Positions 1 to 9,398 of a stretch of 64,000 bases of DNA are shown piece after piece. A program made the position numbers and the translations under genes. The stretch is taken from contig OU862934.1 of the NCBI GenBank assembly GCA_917880885.1, positions 29,558,734 through 29,622,733 on the forward strand, written 5' to 3'. The notes under the pieces were generated by a model. That model did no database searches and was not told the DNA's origin. It was given only the letters and a program-made list of their open reading frames with translations. How positions within the stretch are numbered: position 1 is the first letter of the stretch; every line of letters begins with the position of its first letter. This DNA comes from Limnephilus marmoratus (lineage: Eukaryota > Arthropoda > Insecta > Trichoptera > Limnephilidae).

Positions 1-127
1 GGAATCAGCCGTGTGAAAACCGATCTTTCTCATGTAGAGTAAAAGCTGTTTTGAATTTTCTCGATCATTAATACTCAAACGGTGTCTACAGGCTCCCATT
101 CCTGAGATCCTCCGTGATAGAGGACAG

Positions 128-352
128 TCTCCGTGGTCGAGGGGTAAGGCTCTCTCGACTACTGATTCAAAGGTCACGAATCAAATCCCGGCGTACACAA
201 ATTAATTAATGGACGTTCAAAATACTCTCAGTATGGCCCTGGTGAAGGACCGTCATTCAGATTTGAAACATTGCCTGAAATGGCTTTAGGGCTTGGTGAC
301 AAGATCTGAATAGCCAGGTAATTTCCCACATTCTTCTGCCCCGGGAGATACT
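128..352 (+). repeat. SINE A copy, internally deleted
   Basis: The tRNA-like head is recognisable by GTGGTCGAGGGGTAAGG (A-box region) and a decayed B box (ATCAAATCCCGG). It is followed by the SINE A body: the ACTCTCAGTATGGCCCTGGTG block and the TCTGAATAGCCAGGTA block. Part of the AT-rich spacer after the head, present in full copies such as 55173-55579, is missing. It is non-coding. The match to the other SINE A copies is clear; exact ends are approximate. Confidence 0.7.
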
Positions 353-523
353 GAGATCTTCCACTCTAAAACGTACCTAAAATATACTATATATTGTTTT
401 TAATTAATTTATTCTGAAATACCACAAATTATTCTAATAAAATTTATTTGCGTACACCGGGTTCGAACTCGCGACCTTCGGATTATGAGTCCAGAGTTTT
501 ACCTCTCGACCACGGAGGCCATC
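353..523 (-). repeat. SINE A copy, 3'-truncated
   Basis: Read on the minus strand this begins with a tRNA-like head (GGCCTCCGTGGTCGAGAGG, B box GGTTCGAACCCGG-like) and continues into the AT-rich spacer and the 'gaagatctcagtatctccc' block, where it stops. It directly abuts a plus-strand SINE A copy, so the two copies lie in opposite orientation with their bodies facing each other. No coding potential is seen. Confidence 0.7.
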
Positions 524-601
524 TTGAAGGAGAGCTTTGGATCTTTACAGCATAACTCTCTCAACACATTTATACGTACGACAGTCCTGAACAATGTGAC
601 C

Positions 602-752
602 TCCAGATTCCTATCTAGCCTTCCCAGAACTTTATCTCCTTTCTTTCCCTAAAAAGACCCTCTACACAGCATCTTTTAAAGTTGATATAGACCCTGAGGG
701 AATTTTTCCTCATGGCCTTCTGTCTTAAGCTATTTTCGTGTAAAAAAATGGA
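602..752 (+). repeat. Retroposon B, 3' fragment
   Basis: Only the last ~150 bases of family B are present: the pyrimidine-rich block, the CTCTACACAGCATC arm, the GACCCTGAGGGAA hairpin and the terminal GTAAAAAAA tail. The outer stem is broken at its 3' arm, so this is an old copy. 5' truncation is the usual outcome of target-primed reverse transcription. Confidence 0.65.
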
Positions 753-838
753 GAGTCGAATTATTTCATAATGCATATAGGTAGAACAAATACACATGAT
801 GAACCAAAGGGTTCTATAAATGGAGAAATCATAAAAAA

Positions 839-1437
839 GTGAAAGAAATTAAATATCTTGGTGTTATCATAGACTCAAAATTGAACTTCTCAAAAAATGC
901 AGATTACACAATTAAAAAAAACTGCAAAAAAATATCATTTCTTGGTAGAATCAGAAACAAAGTAAATAGAGAAACATGCCAGATAATATATAATACAATT
1001 ATATTACCACACTTTAATTACTGTTCAAGTATTCTTTTTCTCTGCAATGAAGAGAAAATGAAAAAAATGCAAATACTGCAAAACAAAGCAATGCGAATAA
1101 TACTTAAGCGCAACATATACACACGGATACGACACATGCTAAAAGAGCTAAATATGTTGACGGTGAAGCAAACTGTGTATTTGAATGTACTTATTTTTTA
1201 CATAAAATTAACATGGGGATGATGTCTAAGGAACTAAAAAGAAAAATACATTATAAAAACGAAACACACGGACACGGGACAAGAAGACTGCCGACAAGAA
1301 AAAAATTAAGCACCCAGAAATCTCTGATGTACCAGGCCGTCCAACTGTATAACAACATCCCGAATGAAATTACTGAGATAGAAAATATAAATAAGTTTAA
1401 AAAAGAATTACGAAAATATGTCTACCTCAATTATTAA
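839..1437 (+). pseudogene. LINE RT C-terminal remnant (Jockey/CR1-like)
   Basis: The frame from 839 contains the 'KYLGVIIDSKLNF' motif of the thumb/C-terminal part of Jockey/CR1-group reverse transcriptases, then 'ILPHFNYCSSILF' and 'LQNKAMRIIL', which are typical of the region after the catalytic palm. A frameshift near 1210 moves the coding to the frame that holds 'YNNIPNEI' and ends at 1437, followed by an AT-rich 3' UTR. The catalytic FADD box is absent because of 5' truncation. This is a dead copy. The same family appears at 47139-48720 and 4690-5081. Confidence 0.85.
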
Positions 1438-1689
1438 TGTCTTTATTTATGTGTAATATTTAAATAATGATTATGTTTGCCAATTTTTGTAAATGTTTAT
1501 ATTTTATAAAATATTAGCACACACAAAGATGTAAGTTAACTTAAGATTAATAAAAAAATAAAAATAATTTAGTATCTTTAATTTCAAAAATTGTAGTTCA
1601 CTTCACACTAAAAAGAGATTATGTAGATGTTTAAAGGAACGGAGGCAATTTTTGATGAGGCTGAATAGAAGACAGCATATTAAATTAAT

Positions 1690-3041
1690 AAAATGTAGGA
1701 ATTAATTGAGAATTATAATAATCGAAATAATTATTCTAAAATTGTAGATGGAGACGAGGGTATATTTAGAAATTTCAAAATTAAAAGTATGAAAGGGGAT
1801 GAGGTTTATAAATATTTAGGATACCCGCAATCGAATAGATTAGATCACACTAGTATTAAAAATGATATTAGGATTAAATTTCAAACTAGGATCAGAAAAA
1901 TTTTAAAATGCAATCTATCTGCTAAAAATTTAGTAAAAGCAATAAATACTTGGGCAATACCTCTACTAACGTACTGATTTGGCATAATTAAATGGTCCAA
2001 TACAGATTTAGATAGTTTAGAACGATTAATTAGAACTACGTTAACAAAGTTTAATTGCCGTCATCCAAATTCAGCTATAGAACGAATTAATTTACCTAGA
2101 AATTTAGGAGGTAGAGGTGTAGTCAAAATAACATCTTTGAAACACAATCAGGTAGAAATGCTTAGAAATTTTTTCCATAGGAAAGCTAATAGCTCAGAAA
2201 TGCACAAAATAATTTGCAAGGCAGATAGAAATATTACACCTTTAAATTTATATGACGAGAATGCCAACATTCTTATAAATACTAACCAGGAATTATTAGA
2301 TTCCTGGTCAAATAAAATTATTCACGCAAAACACTTCAATTATCTCAACCAAACGTATGTTGACAAACTTTCGTCAAACAAATGGTTGGGTGTTGGAGAG
2401 TTGAGCGCAGAAATAGAAGGATTTATGCTTGCCATTCAAGATAGAGTCATTAATACTAAAAATTATAGGAAGCATATAATCAAAGATATAAATCAAATTG
2501 ATGATTTATGTAGAAAATGTTTGGCTTTTCCGGAAACTATAGAACATATTATATCGGGATGTTCTATATAAGCGTCATCCGAGTATACATTTAGGCACAA
2601 TCAGGTTTTAAAAATAATTCACCAAAGTTTGGTAATTAAACATAACTTGATTATGAATACGAACCAAATTCATTTATAAAAAATGATTTTTTTTTTAAAT
2701 ATATTATGATAAAACTATACTAACAGACAGAACAATTAGTCATAATAGACCTGATATAGTTTTACATGACAAAATTAAAAAAAATAACTTATATCATTGA
2801 TGTAGCTATTCCAAATTCCTGTAATATTCAAAAAACTGTTTCTGAAAAAATTAGAAAATACACAGATTTAAGAAATGAGAATAAAAGAATTTGGCATTCT
2901 CGGACTATAAAAATATTACCATTTGTTATTTCGGCCACTGGCATAATACCTAGGAATCTGATTCAAAATTTAAGCATATTAGATTTATCAAAGAATTTGT
3001 ATATAAAAATGCAAAAAAACAGTTATTTTAAATACATGTAG
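1690..3041 (+). pseudogene. R2-group-like non-LTR retrotransposon, C-terminal half with restriction-like endonuclease
   Basis: Three broken frames form one protein. The first part carries 'YKYLGYPQSNRLDHTSI' and, across a stop near 1977, 'WAIPLLTY*FGIIKWSNTDL'. The second (2137-2571) carries 'RNLGGRGVVKI' just upstream and a CX2C..H..C knuckle, 'CRKCLAFPETIEHIISGC'. The third (~2740-3041) has 'RPDIV' followed, after a one-base shift in an A-run, by 'YIIDVAIPN' and downstream Lys residues, matching the PD-(D/E)XK layout of R2/R4-type endonucleases. Non-LTR elements of this class cut their target with this C-terminal endonuclease. The RT palm is missing. Stops and frameshifts make it non-functional. 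The exact clade (R2, R4/Dong or relative) is not settled. Confidence 0.75.
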
Positions 3042-3340
3042 GATTACAAAAGATTTTTTAAATATTTATATTGAGGGATCAGTAGGATTTATAGGTTCAA
3101 TTAGAAATGCCACAGAGCCGAACCCTCTGATATGAAAATATCTGGAGTCGGTGAATTATATTCCCATTTGATCTCTAGTAGGTTGACATGTTGTTCTTGT
3201 ATTATTTTGTATTTATAATACTTATATAGTGCAATTGCATAGCGTGGGTTGACTAGATGATCATTTGGGGAAGTGTGTGAAAGGGTTTAGTTTTTCCTGT
3301 GGGGAAAATTTAACCCGGACATTTAAATCTGGTGCGTAAA
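3042..3340 (+). other. Probable 3' UTR of the R2-like element
   Basis: This non-coding AT-rich stretch continues from the last codon of the R2-like pseudogene to the next repeat. I see no separate gene, tRNA or TIR in it. Its assignment as 3' UTR is by position only. Confidence 0.35.
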
Positions 3341-3454
3341 TTGTTTTATTGTGAGGTCGATAAAAATCATAAAACATAATTTGGTCTCAGAAGCTCCATT
3401 GGTAGTATTTTTCCCGATAAGACCAGAGGATCTAGATTCGAGAATTCCCAGTTG

Positions 3455-3800
3455 TTCAATTTTCAATTTGGGTATGGAAACTGCCGACCCGGGATCAATT
3501 TATAAGATGACCAACACCTCTGCCTTAGGCCACCCCAAGTGGTTCACTACATTTGGTGAATTAACAAGGGTGCATGTGTTTATGGGTTGAGGTTTAGGGT
3601 CTTCGCGGTGAGTACATCTGCCCAGCAACCATAGGGATGAATTCATACGTCCGTCACTCCTGGACACACTGACCGCCAGATTCCTACTCCTCCCCCAACG
3701 TAACTTTTTCCTTCGTAGAATATCCTCTCCTTCCTTTTATAAAAATACCTCCACACAGCAAAGACAACATAGGCACCGAGGGTAATTATCAATGTCAAAA
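3455..3800 (+). repeat. Retroposon B copy, diverged
   Basis: It opens with the family-B signature 'caatttgggtatgg', followed by 'ACCAACACCTCTGCCTTAGG', 'CCCCAAGTGGTTCACTAC' and, near the 3' end, 'CTCCACACAGCA'. The terminal hairpin is eroded ('caccgagggtaatta') and the closing arm is lost. It is non-coding. Confidence 0.75.
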
Positions 3801-3831
3801 CTTCTTTAGCACCGTTGTTATTTGAAACTCG

Positions 3832-4560
3832 ATGAAACGGAGGCGAGCGACACTAAAAAGAGCAAAATATACAAAATATGCATCTATAGATTTTAGCCTG
3901 CGAGAAAATGAGATAGCAATGAAATATGTGACAAATACAGAAAACCACAAATGTAATATATCATGTTCAAAAATAGAAAGCAAAACTGATATTAAGTACC
4001 TGGGCATAACAATAGACCAGCGTTTAAAATGGTCTCCACACATAAATATTCTGAACAACAGAATAAGGAAACTAACATATATATTTAGATGTTTAAGAGA
4101 TATTTTAAACGAAAAATTACTTAGAACCACATACTTCGCTTTCTGTCAATCAATTATACAATACGGCATTATAGGATGGGGCGGTACATATAAAAATCAA
4201 ACACAAACAATTTACATATCACAAAAACTAATAATAAAAACAATTTAAAAAAAACCCTACTCATATTCGTCAGAACTTTTATTCAAACAATTTAAGGTCA
4301 GAAAATTAAGTGCATTATACTTTTATCATGCAACATTACAAATTTATAAAGATAATATTAAAAATCAAGTTGCACCCTTTAAAAATAACAGAAGTCTTAG
4401 ACAAACATCAATACTTCCCACTCCAAAATGTAAAAAAAAATTGGACAATTGAGTCATAAATATCTCGGAGCAAATTTTTTTAATTTATTACCTGAAAAAA
4501 TTAGAAACATGAATACCAATATAAAAAATTTTAAAACTCACCTTAAAAATTATACTGAAA
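3832..4560 (+). pseudogene. LINE RT C-terminal remnant (Jockey/CR1-like, second family)
   Basis: The frame contains 'IKYLGITIDQRLKWSPHI' and 'QSIIQYGIIGWGGTYK', diagnostic of the post-palm region of Jockey/CR1-type reverse transcriptases. After a stop near 4248 the coding continues in broken form ('SSELLFKQFKVRKLSALYFYHATLQIYKD') to about 4560. It is relatively young judging by the long open stretch, but it is 5'-truncated and has no catalytic motif. A related copy lies at 43780-44267. Confidence 0.85.
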
Positions 4561-4689
4561 ACTTAAACTGAATGATATAAAAAAAGCAATACAATAACAC
4601 CCCCCCCATACACACAAGCCTTGCTTAATTATGGGGGTACATCAAATATTCTACTATGTAAAAAAAAGAAAAAAAAGAAAGAGAACAGA

Positions 4690-5081
4690 ATAAATTTCAA
4701 ATTCTCCAAAACAGAGCAATGCGAATAATACTCCGAAGAAATAGATTTTCAAAAATAATTAAAATGTTAAAGGAACTTAATTGGTTAACAGTGAAACAAA
4801 TACTGACCTTGAACACGTTGATATTTATTCACAAAATATTAAACAACATGTTACCAAAATACTTCACAAATAAAATCGTATACAATAAGGACATTCACAG
4901 ACATTACACAAGGACTTGCAAGGAAATAAGATTAAACAAAAAGGACAAAACGAATACGCAAAACAGTCTGCTGTTCAAAGGAATTAAGTTATATAACACA
5001 CTACCAGAAACTCTTAAGTCCTCACCAATTGAAAAGTTCAAGATGGATTGTAGGAGCTACATAAAACAAAAAAATTTGTGA
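4690..5081 (+). pseudogene. LINE RT C-terminal remnant (same family as 41890-42290)
   Basis: One open frame begins 'FQILQNRAMRIILRRN' and continues with 'MLKELNWLTVKQ', 'YTRTCKEIRL' and 'NSLLFKGIKLYNTLPETL', the standard tail of this LINE group. It ends with a normal stop at 5081 and an AT-rich 3' UTR closing in an A-run near 5270. Only the last ~130 residues survive, so it is a 5'-truncated insertion. Confidence 0.85.
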
Positions 5082-5530
5082 TTTCAAAAAATTTTGTGAA
5101 TTTAAAATATTATAATTAAAAAAACTGCAATATGAAATATTATAATCAATTAGAAATTTGTAAACTTAAATGTACAAATTACTAAAATAAAATTCAAATA
5201 AAATTAATTACTGTATAAAATTTATTTGTAATTTATGTACCTTCTATTACTAATAAAAAAAAAAAAAAATATTTATTTATTTCGCGGATACTCGGTTCCA
5301 ATATAATACGATATATCCATGGTCCCACGCAAGTATCCTTTGGCTGGTGGTATAAAGGCCTTACGAATCTTAGAGGTCAGACGTTCGACGGACCAAAGAT
5401 TGAATCCTACGAGATCAAAAAATAAAATTATTTTTGTAAAATCCATATCCAATCTTCAAACCACTCCAAAATAAATAGGCAACGAAAACGTGACAGGAAA
5501 CGACATCTCGCGACTCCGAAGAAGAAAACT

Positions 5531-5832
5531 CAAATAATGGGTACCGCCGCCCTAGGAACCTTTATTGGATAACCAACACCTCTGCCATAGATTACCCCAA
5601 GTGGTTCGCTACATTTGGTGATTTAGCAGGGGTGCCGGGTTCATGGGGTGAGGTGTGCCTAGGTCTTGCAGGTAGATGACCAGAACACACTGAACCCCAG
5701 ATTCCTACCCACCCCTTAAACCCTTTTCTTCCCAGAACTCTCCTTCCATTCCATAAAAAACCCTCCTTACAGCATCCCTAAAGATGACGTAGGCCCTTAG
5801 GGAAATTATTTTCCTCAGGGCAGCCTGTGAGG
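5531..5832 (+). repeat. Retroposon B copy interrupted by a hAT MITE (left part)
   Basis: The family-B body runs from 'gggtaccgccgcc' to the terminal hairpin. It stops inside the 3' outer stem at CTGTGAGG, which is repeated on the other side of the hAT insertion at 6801. The final 'AGCTCATGTAAAAAAA' of this copy is found at 6809-6827. Confidence 0.9.
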
Positions 5833-6800
5833 TAAGGGTTGACCGAGATCTCGGTCTCGGTCTCGGTCTCGGCATTCTCGGCTACAAATTCTACCGAGAA
5901 CCTGTCATAACCTCTGGCCATAACCGAGACCGTTGTAAGTAGGTATAGGATAATGGATTCAAATTTACCGCGCGCGTCCACATTAGTCACTGTGTCAGTG
6001 CGTATCACGACAGCTCTCTCAGCAGTTCAAGTGCTGTGATAGCTTTCTTAGAGAGCCAAGACTGCAAAGAAATGCAAATATTTTTGATTATTGTTATTCA
6101 ATTTGGGAGGCGGGAATGGGTACCGCCACCCCGGGAACCTTTATTGGATAACCAATACCTCTGCCATAGGTCACCTCAAGTGGTTCGCTACGTTTGGTGA
6201 TTTAGCAGGGGTGCCCGGGTTCATGGGGTGAGGTTTGTCTAGGTCTTGGAGGCGGATGACCAAGACACACTGAACCCCAGATTCCTACCCACCCCTTAAA
6301 CCCTTTTCCTTCCCAGAACTCTCCTCTCCTTCCTTTCCTTAAAAAAACCCTCCACACAGCATCCCCAAAGATGACATAGGCCCTGAGGGAAATTGTTTTC
6401 CTCAGGGCCTCCTGTGTGGAGCTCATGTAAAAAAAAAAAAAAATTCGTCACCATATCAAGTACTTTTTATCAGCACCGCCTACTAGTGTAGCAAGTGAAC
6501 AGCTCTTTTGCAGAGCTGGTTAATTATACGACACGAGGCGACACTCTTTAACAAGGGTGAAAATGCAGAAAAAATGCTTTTCATGTGCTACAACATCATG
6601 TTGTTCAATTTTTATTTTTAAACTATTTAAAACAAGTTATTTGTACATTCTTTAATATATTATATTATGCAATAATAGAGCATTTTATTTTTTTTCTCAA
6701 TGTTTCTATTCTCGGTCTCAACTCGTTCGCGGTCTCGGCCGAGATTTTAATTTATTCTCGGTCTCGGCCGAGAAAAAAAACCTGTCTCGATCGACCCTTA
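5833..6800. mobile_element. hAT-like MITE with 8-bp TSD, itself carrying a retroposon B
   Basis: The ends are imperfect inverted repeats: TAAGGGTTGACCGAGA on the left and the complement of TCTCGATCGACCCTTA on the right. They are flanked by a perfect 8-bp duplication CTGTGAGG (5825-5832 and 6801-6808), the size made by hAT transposases. Sub-terminal CTCGGTCTCGG repeats lie near both ends, as in many hAT elements. No transposase reading frame is present. Without the nested B copy the element is about 0.62 kb. It is non-autonomous. Confidence 0.85.
6100..6438 (+). repeat. Retroposon B copy nested in the hAT MITE
   Basis: This is a clean family-B copy beginning 'caatttgggaggcggg' and ending in a poly-A run. 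The double 3' hairpin is intact. The outer stem CTCCACACAG (6350-6359) pairs with CTGTGTGGAG (6412-6421). The inner stem AGGCCCTGAGG (6378-6388) pairs with CCTCAGGGCCT (6400-6410). Because it sits inside the hAT element it is the youngest layer here. The middle of the full-length B (as at 39187-39655) is partly missing. Confidence 0.9.
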
Positions 6801-6830
6801 CTGTGAGGAGCTCATGTAAAAAAAATGCAC
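6801..6830 (+). repeat. Retroposon B copy interrupted by hAT MITE (right part)
   Basis: This is the TSD CTGTGAGG followed by AGCTCATGTAAAAAAA, the normal family-B terminus, completing the copy that starts near 5531. Confidence 0.85.
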
Positions 6831-6892
6831 TGGAATTCGACGACAAAAACATGGAAAAAAATCATCCTTCACATTTAAAAAAATAAGTGCTT

Positions 6893-6961
6893 CATAGCCT
6901 CACCAGTCTTGTCTACTTTAGTTTTCTGAAGGTTTCACTTCTACCGCGTATTAATTGAACA
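6893..6961 (-). repeat. MITE D fragment
   Basis: On the minus strand this reads CGCGGTAGAAGTGAAACCTT followed by 'cagaaaactaaag', the left end of the family seen at 54895-55100. It is too short to carry anything else. Confidence 0.6.
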
Positions 6962-7012
6962 CTCTTATTTTATTTTCTTCAAGGCCTCTTGTGTGGAGCC
7001 GTTGTGAACCGT

Positions 7013-7554
7013 TACATTTTATTTTTATTTTCCATTTCATGCACAACTAAGAGTTGATAATGTTATTATAATAATCCCTTTTCTTCTCGATAAGTGTTCC
7101 ATTATAACTTCTATAGTTTTCTCATTAATAAATAAGAAAAATAATGCGAACATAATCGGACGTTTCACGATCTATTTCTGTCTATAATATTAAATGATCC
7201 CTTTATAAAAACAAGCAACGGTCCATCATTTACAAAGATGAAAGCGAACGAAAGAAACGGGCGAAGAGAGGTATCTCCTCGCGTAACTCAAAAGGGAATT
7301 CTCGTAAGCTGGTCTAAGTCTACTTAGGGGAAATTAAACAGATTTTCCGCTAGGGTGGATGGGCCCTATCGTTGGAGAAGGGAAACTTTACGCGACACAA
7401 ATAGTTAAGCACTTTGAGAGAATTTCGCCGAATGATTCGTCCCAAGAAATAATAATGTGATTAGGTACGTTTTGGTTTCGGTCTGTTCTGTTAGAGGAAG
7501 GTCAATTTTATTCTTTCATATATTTCAGAAATTTCTGTTGTAAGCTATGGAAAA
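7013..7554. other. No gene seen
   Basis: AT-rich non-coding sequence. A short B-like tail ('ggcctcttgtgtggagc') lies just before it, at 6983-7001. I recognise no ORF, RNA or repeat structure in this interval. Confidence 0.5.
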
Positions 7555-7920
7555 CTGGGATAGAGACAATTTATAAAAATACCAAGAGCTTTGAAAGATC
7601 GGCAATATGAACATAGAATCAAGGAACTAGGATTACCAACAATAAAGAAAGAAAAGAAATGGGTGACTTGAATAAGACTTTCAAACAAATTCTGGACATT
7701 ACAGTTGATCTGGCATTAAAGAAAACTTCACCACAAGCAAAAATATAAATCTACGTAGACACTAATAAATTTAACAAAACACATTTTTGCATCCAATCCT
7801 AGTAAACACTTCCTTGTAACTAGAGTAGATAGTGGATGCATGTAACAATCTTCCACAACATGTCATTGATGCTAATATAAACTAATATGAACCATTGAAG
7901 AAGAAGATAATAATAATAAT
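7555..7920 (+). pseudogene. LINE C-terminal remnant
   Basis: The translation gives 'KIPRALKDRQYEHRIKEL', then 'LGLPTIKK' and, after a frameshift, 'MGDLNKTF'. A third frame gives 'VDACNNLPQHVIDANIN'. These are the ordered conserved blocks at the C-terminus of Jockey/CR1-type RTs ('IPRxLKxxxYExRLxxLGLxxLxxRRxRGDL' and 'WNxLP'). Several frameshifts show age. Confidence 0.65.
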
Positions 7921-8199
7921 CTAAACGAAAATATGTAAGCTAACAACACACGGTGTCACGAACAATATCGTGACACTCGAGGGAATGGACTGTAAATCTG
8001 TAATTTTTGATGTAAGACAATTGATGGCGTTTTTGAAATCAGTCACAGGATGAGATAAATTTGAAGGGAGAAAGCCCTATCTTCCCTGACGTCATATGCT
8101 GTTTGGATACAAATATTGATGACGGCTGGTCTTTCAGATTGACGGCACAAGGAATGGTTAAGCTTCACCGTCACTTTAGAGGTTTTGAAGTAGTATTTA

Positions 8200-8452
8200 T
8201 AGGCACCTGCTCAGAACCTTGTCCGAAAGGCGTGCAAGATGGATCGACCATGTAATGAGACAAGAAGGCCTCTTGCATGCCATAATGGAGGGTATGACCG
8301 AGAGGAAAAACTCTAGGGGACGCCCACGCCGAGAGTACCTGCTGGTGGACGTGCGCTGCTCATCATATGCAGACTTCAAAAGAGCGGCACAAGACAGGGA
8401 AGACTGGAAGAGACGAATAGATGAAATTGCTGCAAACCAATCCCAGGATTGA
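8200..8452 (+). pseudogene. RTE-like LINE C-terminal tail
   Basis: The frame reads 'LSERRARWIDHVMRQEGLL', then 'NSRGRPRREYL' and 'AAQDREDWKRRIDEIAANQ', the final blocks of RTE/BovB-type polyproteins. A few codons are missing before 'LLVDVRCSSY' compared with the sister copy at 32080-32330 (EYLEDLLVDV there). The catalytic domain is absent. Confidence 0.8.
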
Positions 8453-8592
8453 AACCAGAGAGAGAGAGAAGTAATGTTTATGCGAATTTCAAGCGAGAGT
8501 TCCATAGAAAGATGCTAAGCATTTCACGACAATTTTCGACTAACTTAAAATGTAGGTATTTTCAATTTTCATTAGCATGTAGGAAGTAGGTA

Positions 8593-9030
8593 GGCCAGTG
8601 CAATTAGCGATTCGCGATCGGAATTATTCCGGTAGTCCCAATTTTTTTATATGTTTTAAACACTCATCTCGTGATGTAAAATTTGAGTTTTCGACCTTGG
8701 GTCACTTTAGCCTTCGCCGCCATTTTGAAAAAAAACAGCCGAAATCGCGCCAAAATCTAGTTTTCCTCAAATATCTCGTTTTCAATAAAAATTTCGGCTA
8801 AAATTGCTTTACAAGTTTAGTAGAACATAAAATTACCTACAATTTTTAGTTAAAAAGTTTTCTTGTATCTCTAATAAATATTGAGATATGCAGTCGTAAA
8901 TATGTGTTTAATTTTATAAAAACAGCTAAATTGCTCGACTTGGTTTGGTTTTTTGTGTGTATCTCTTTTCCAGAACAATTTTGTGAAAAAAATATTGATA
9001 TTAATTTTGTAGAGAATAAAATTTCATAAA
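8593..9030 (+). repeat. Left long terminal inverted repeat
   Basis: It matches the complement of 12050-12499 in order: 'GCGATCGGAATTATTCCGG', 'CCTTGGGTCAC', 'CGCCGCCATTTTGAAAA', 'TTTTCCTCAAATATCTCG' and 'ATGCAGTCGTAAATATGTG'. It has no ORF of note. The two arms differ at scattered sites, for example GCGATTC here versus GCGCAAAAAAGG at the right end. Confidence 0.9.
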
Positions 9031-9398
9031 AGACTCAATGAGTATCCAGGTTCTAACATAAAAATTACACAAAAATTGGGTCAAAAATTGAATCAGAAGA
9101 AAAGTGTTTTAATCTTGGCATATCTATATTATTCTTTTTTTTTAAACAATTATTGTTGTAATAACATGTAAAATACATAACAGCAACATTAACCACCAAT
9201 GTAATCATAACATACAAATAAAAAAATATTAAATAAGTTACATAAATGCCGTAAAAAAAAGAAAAAAAAGTATTTTCTTTAAATTTATCACTTTTGACTA
9301 ACGATGAAACTTACGGGCCCCGGACAACTTCAATATAGTCTTCCTATGTCTCATCAGCCGTATTTGTGGTGACTGGCTCACCAAATTCCTCGTCATCA

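Noticed and set aside
455..520. Functional tRNA gene on the minus strand (also 50880-50970, 55173-55240, 60410-60470)
   Set aside because: All are heads of SINE A followed by the same ~330-bp body and A-tail; acceptor stems do not close.
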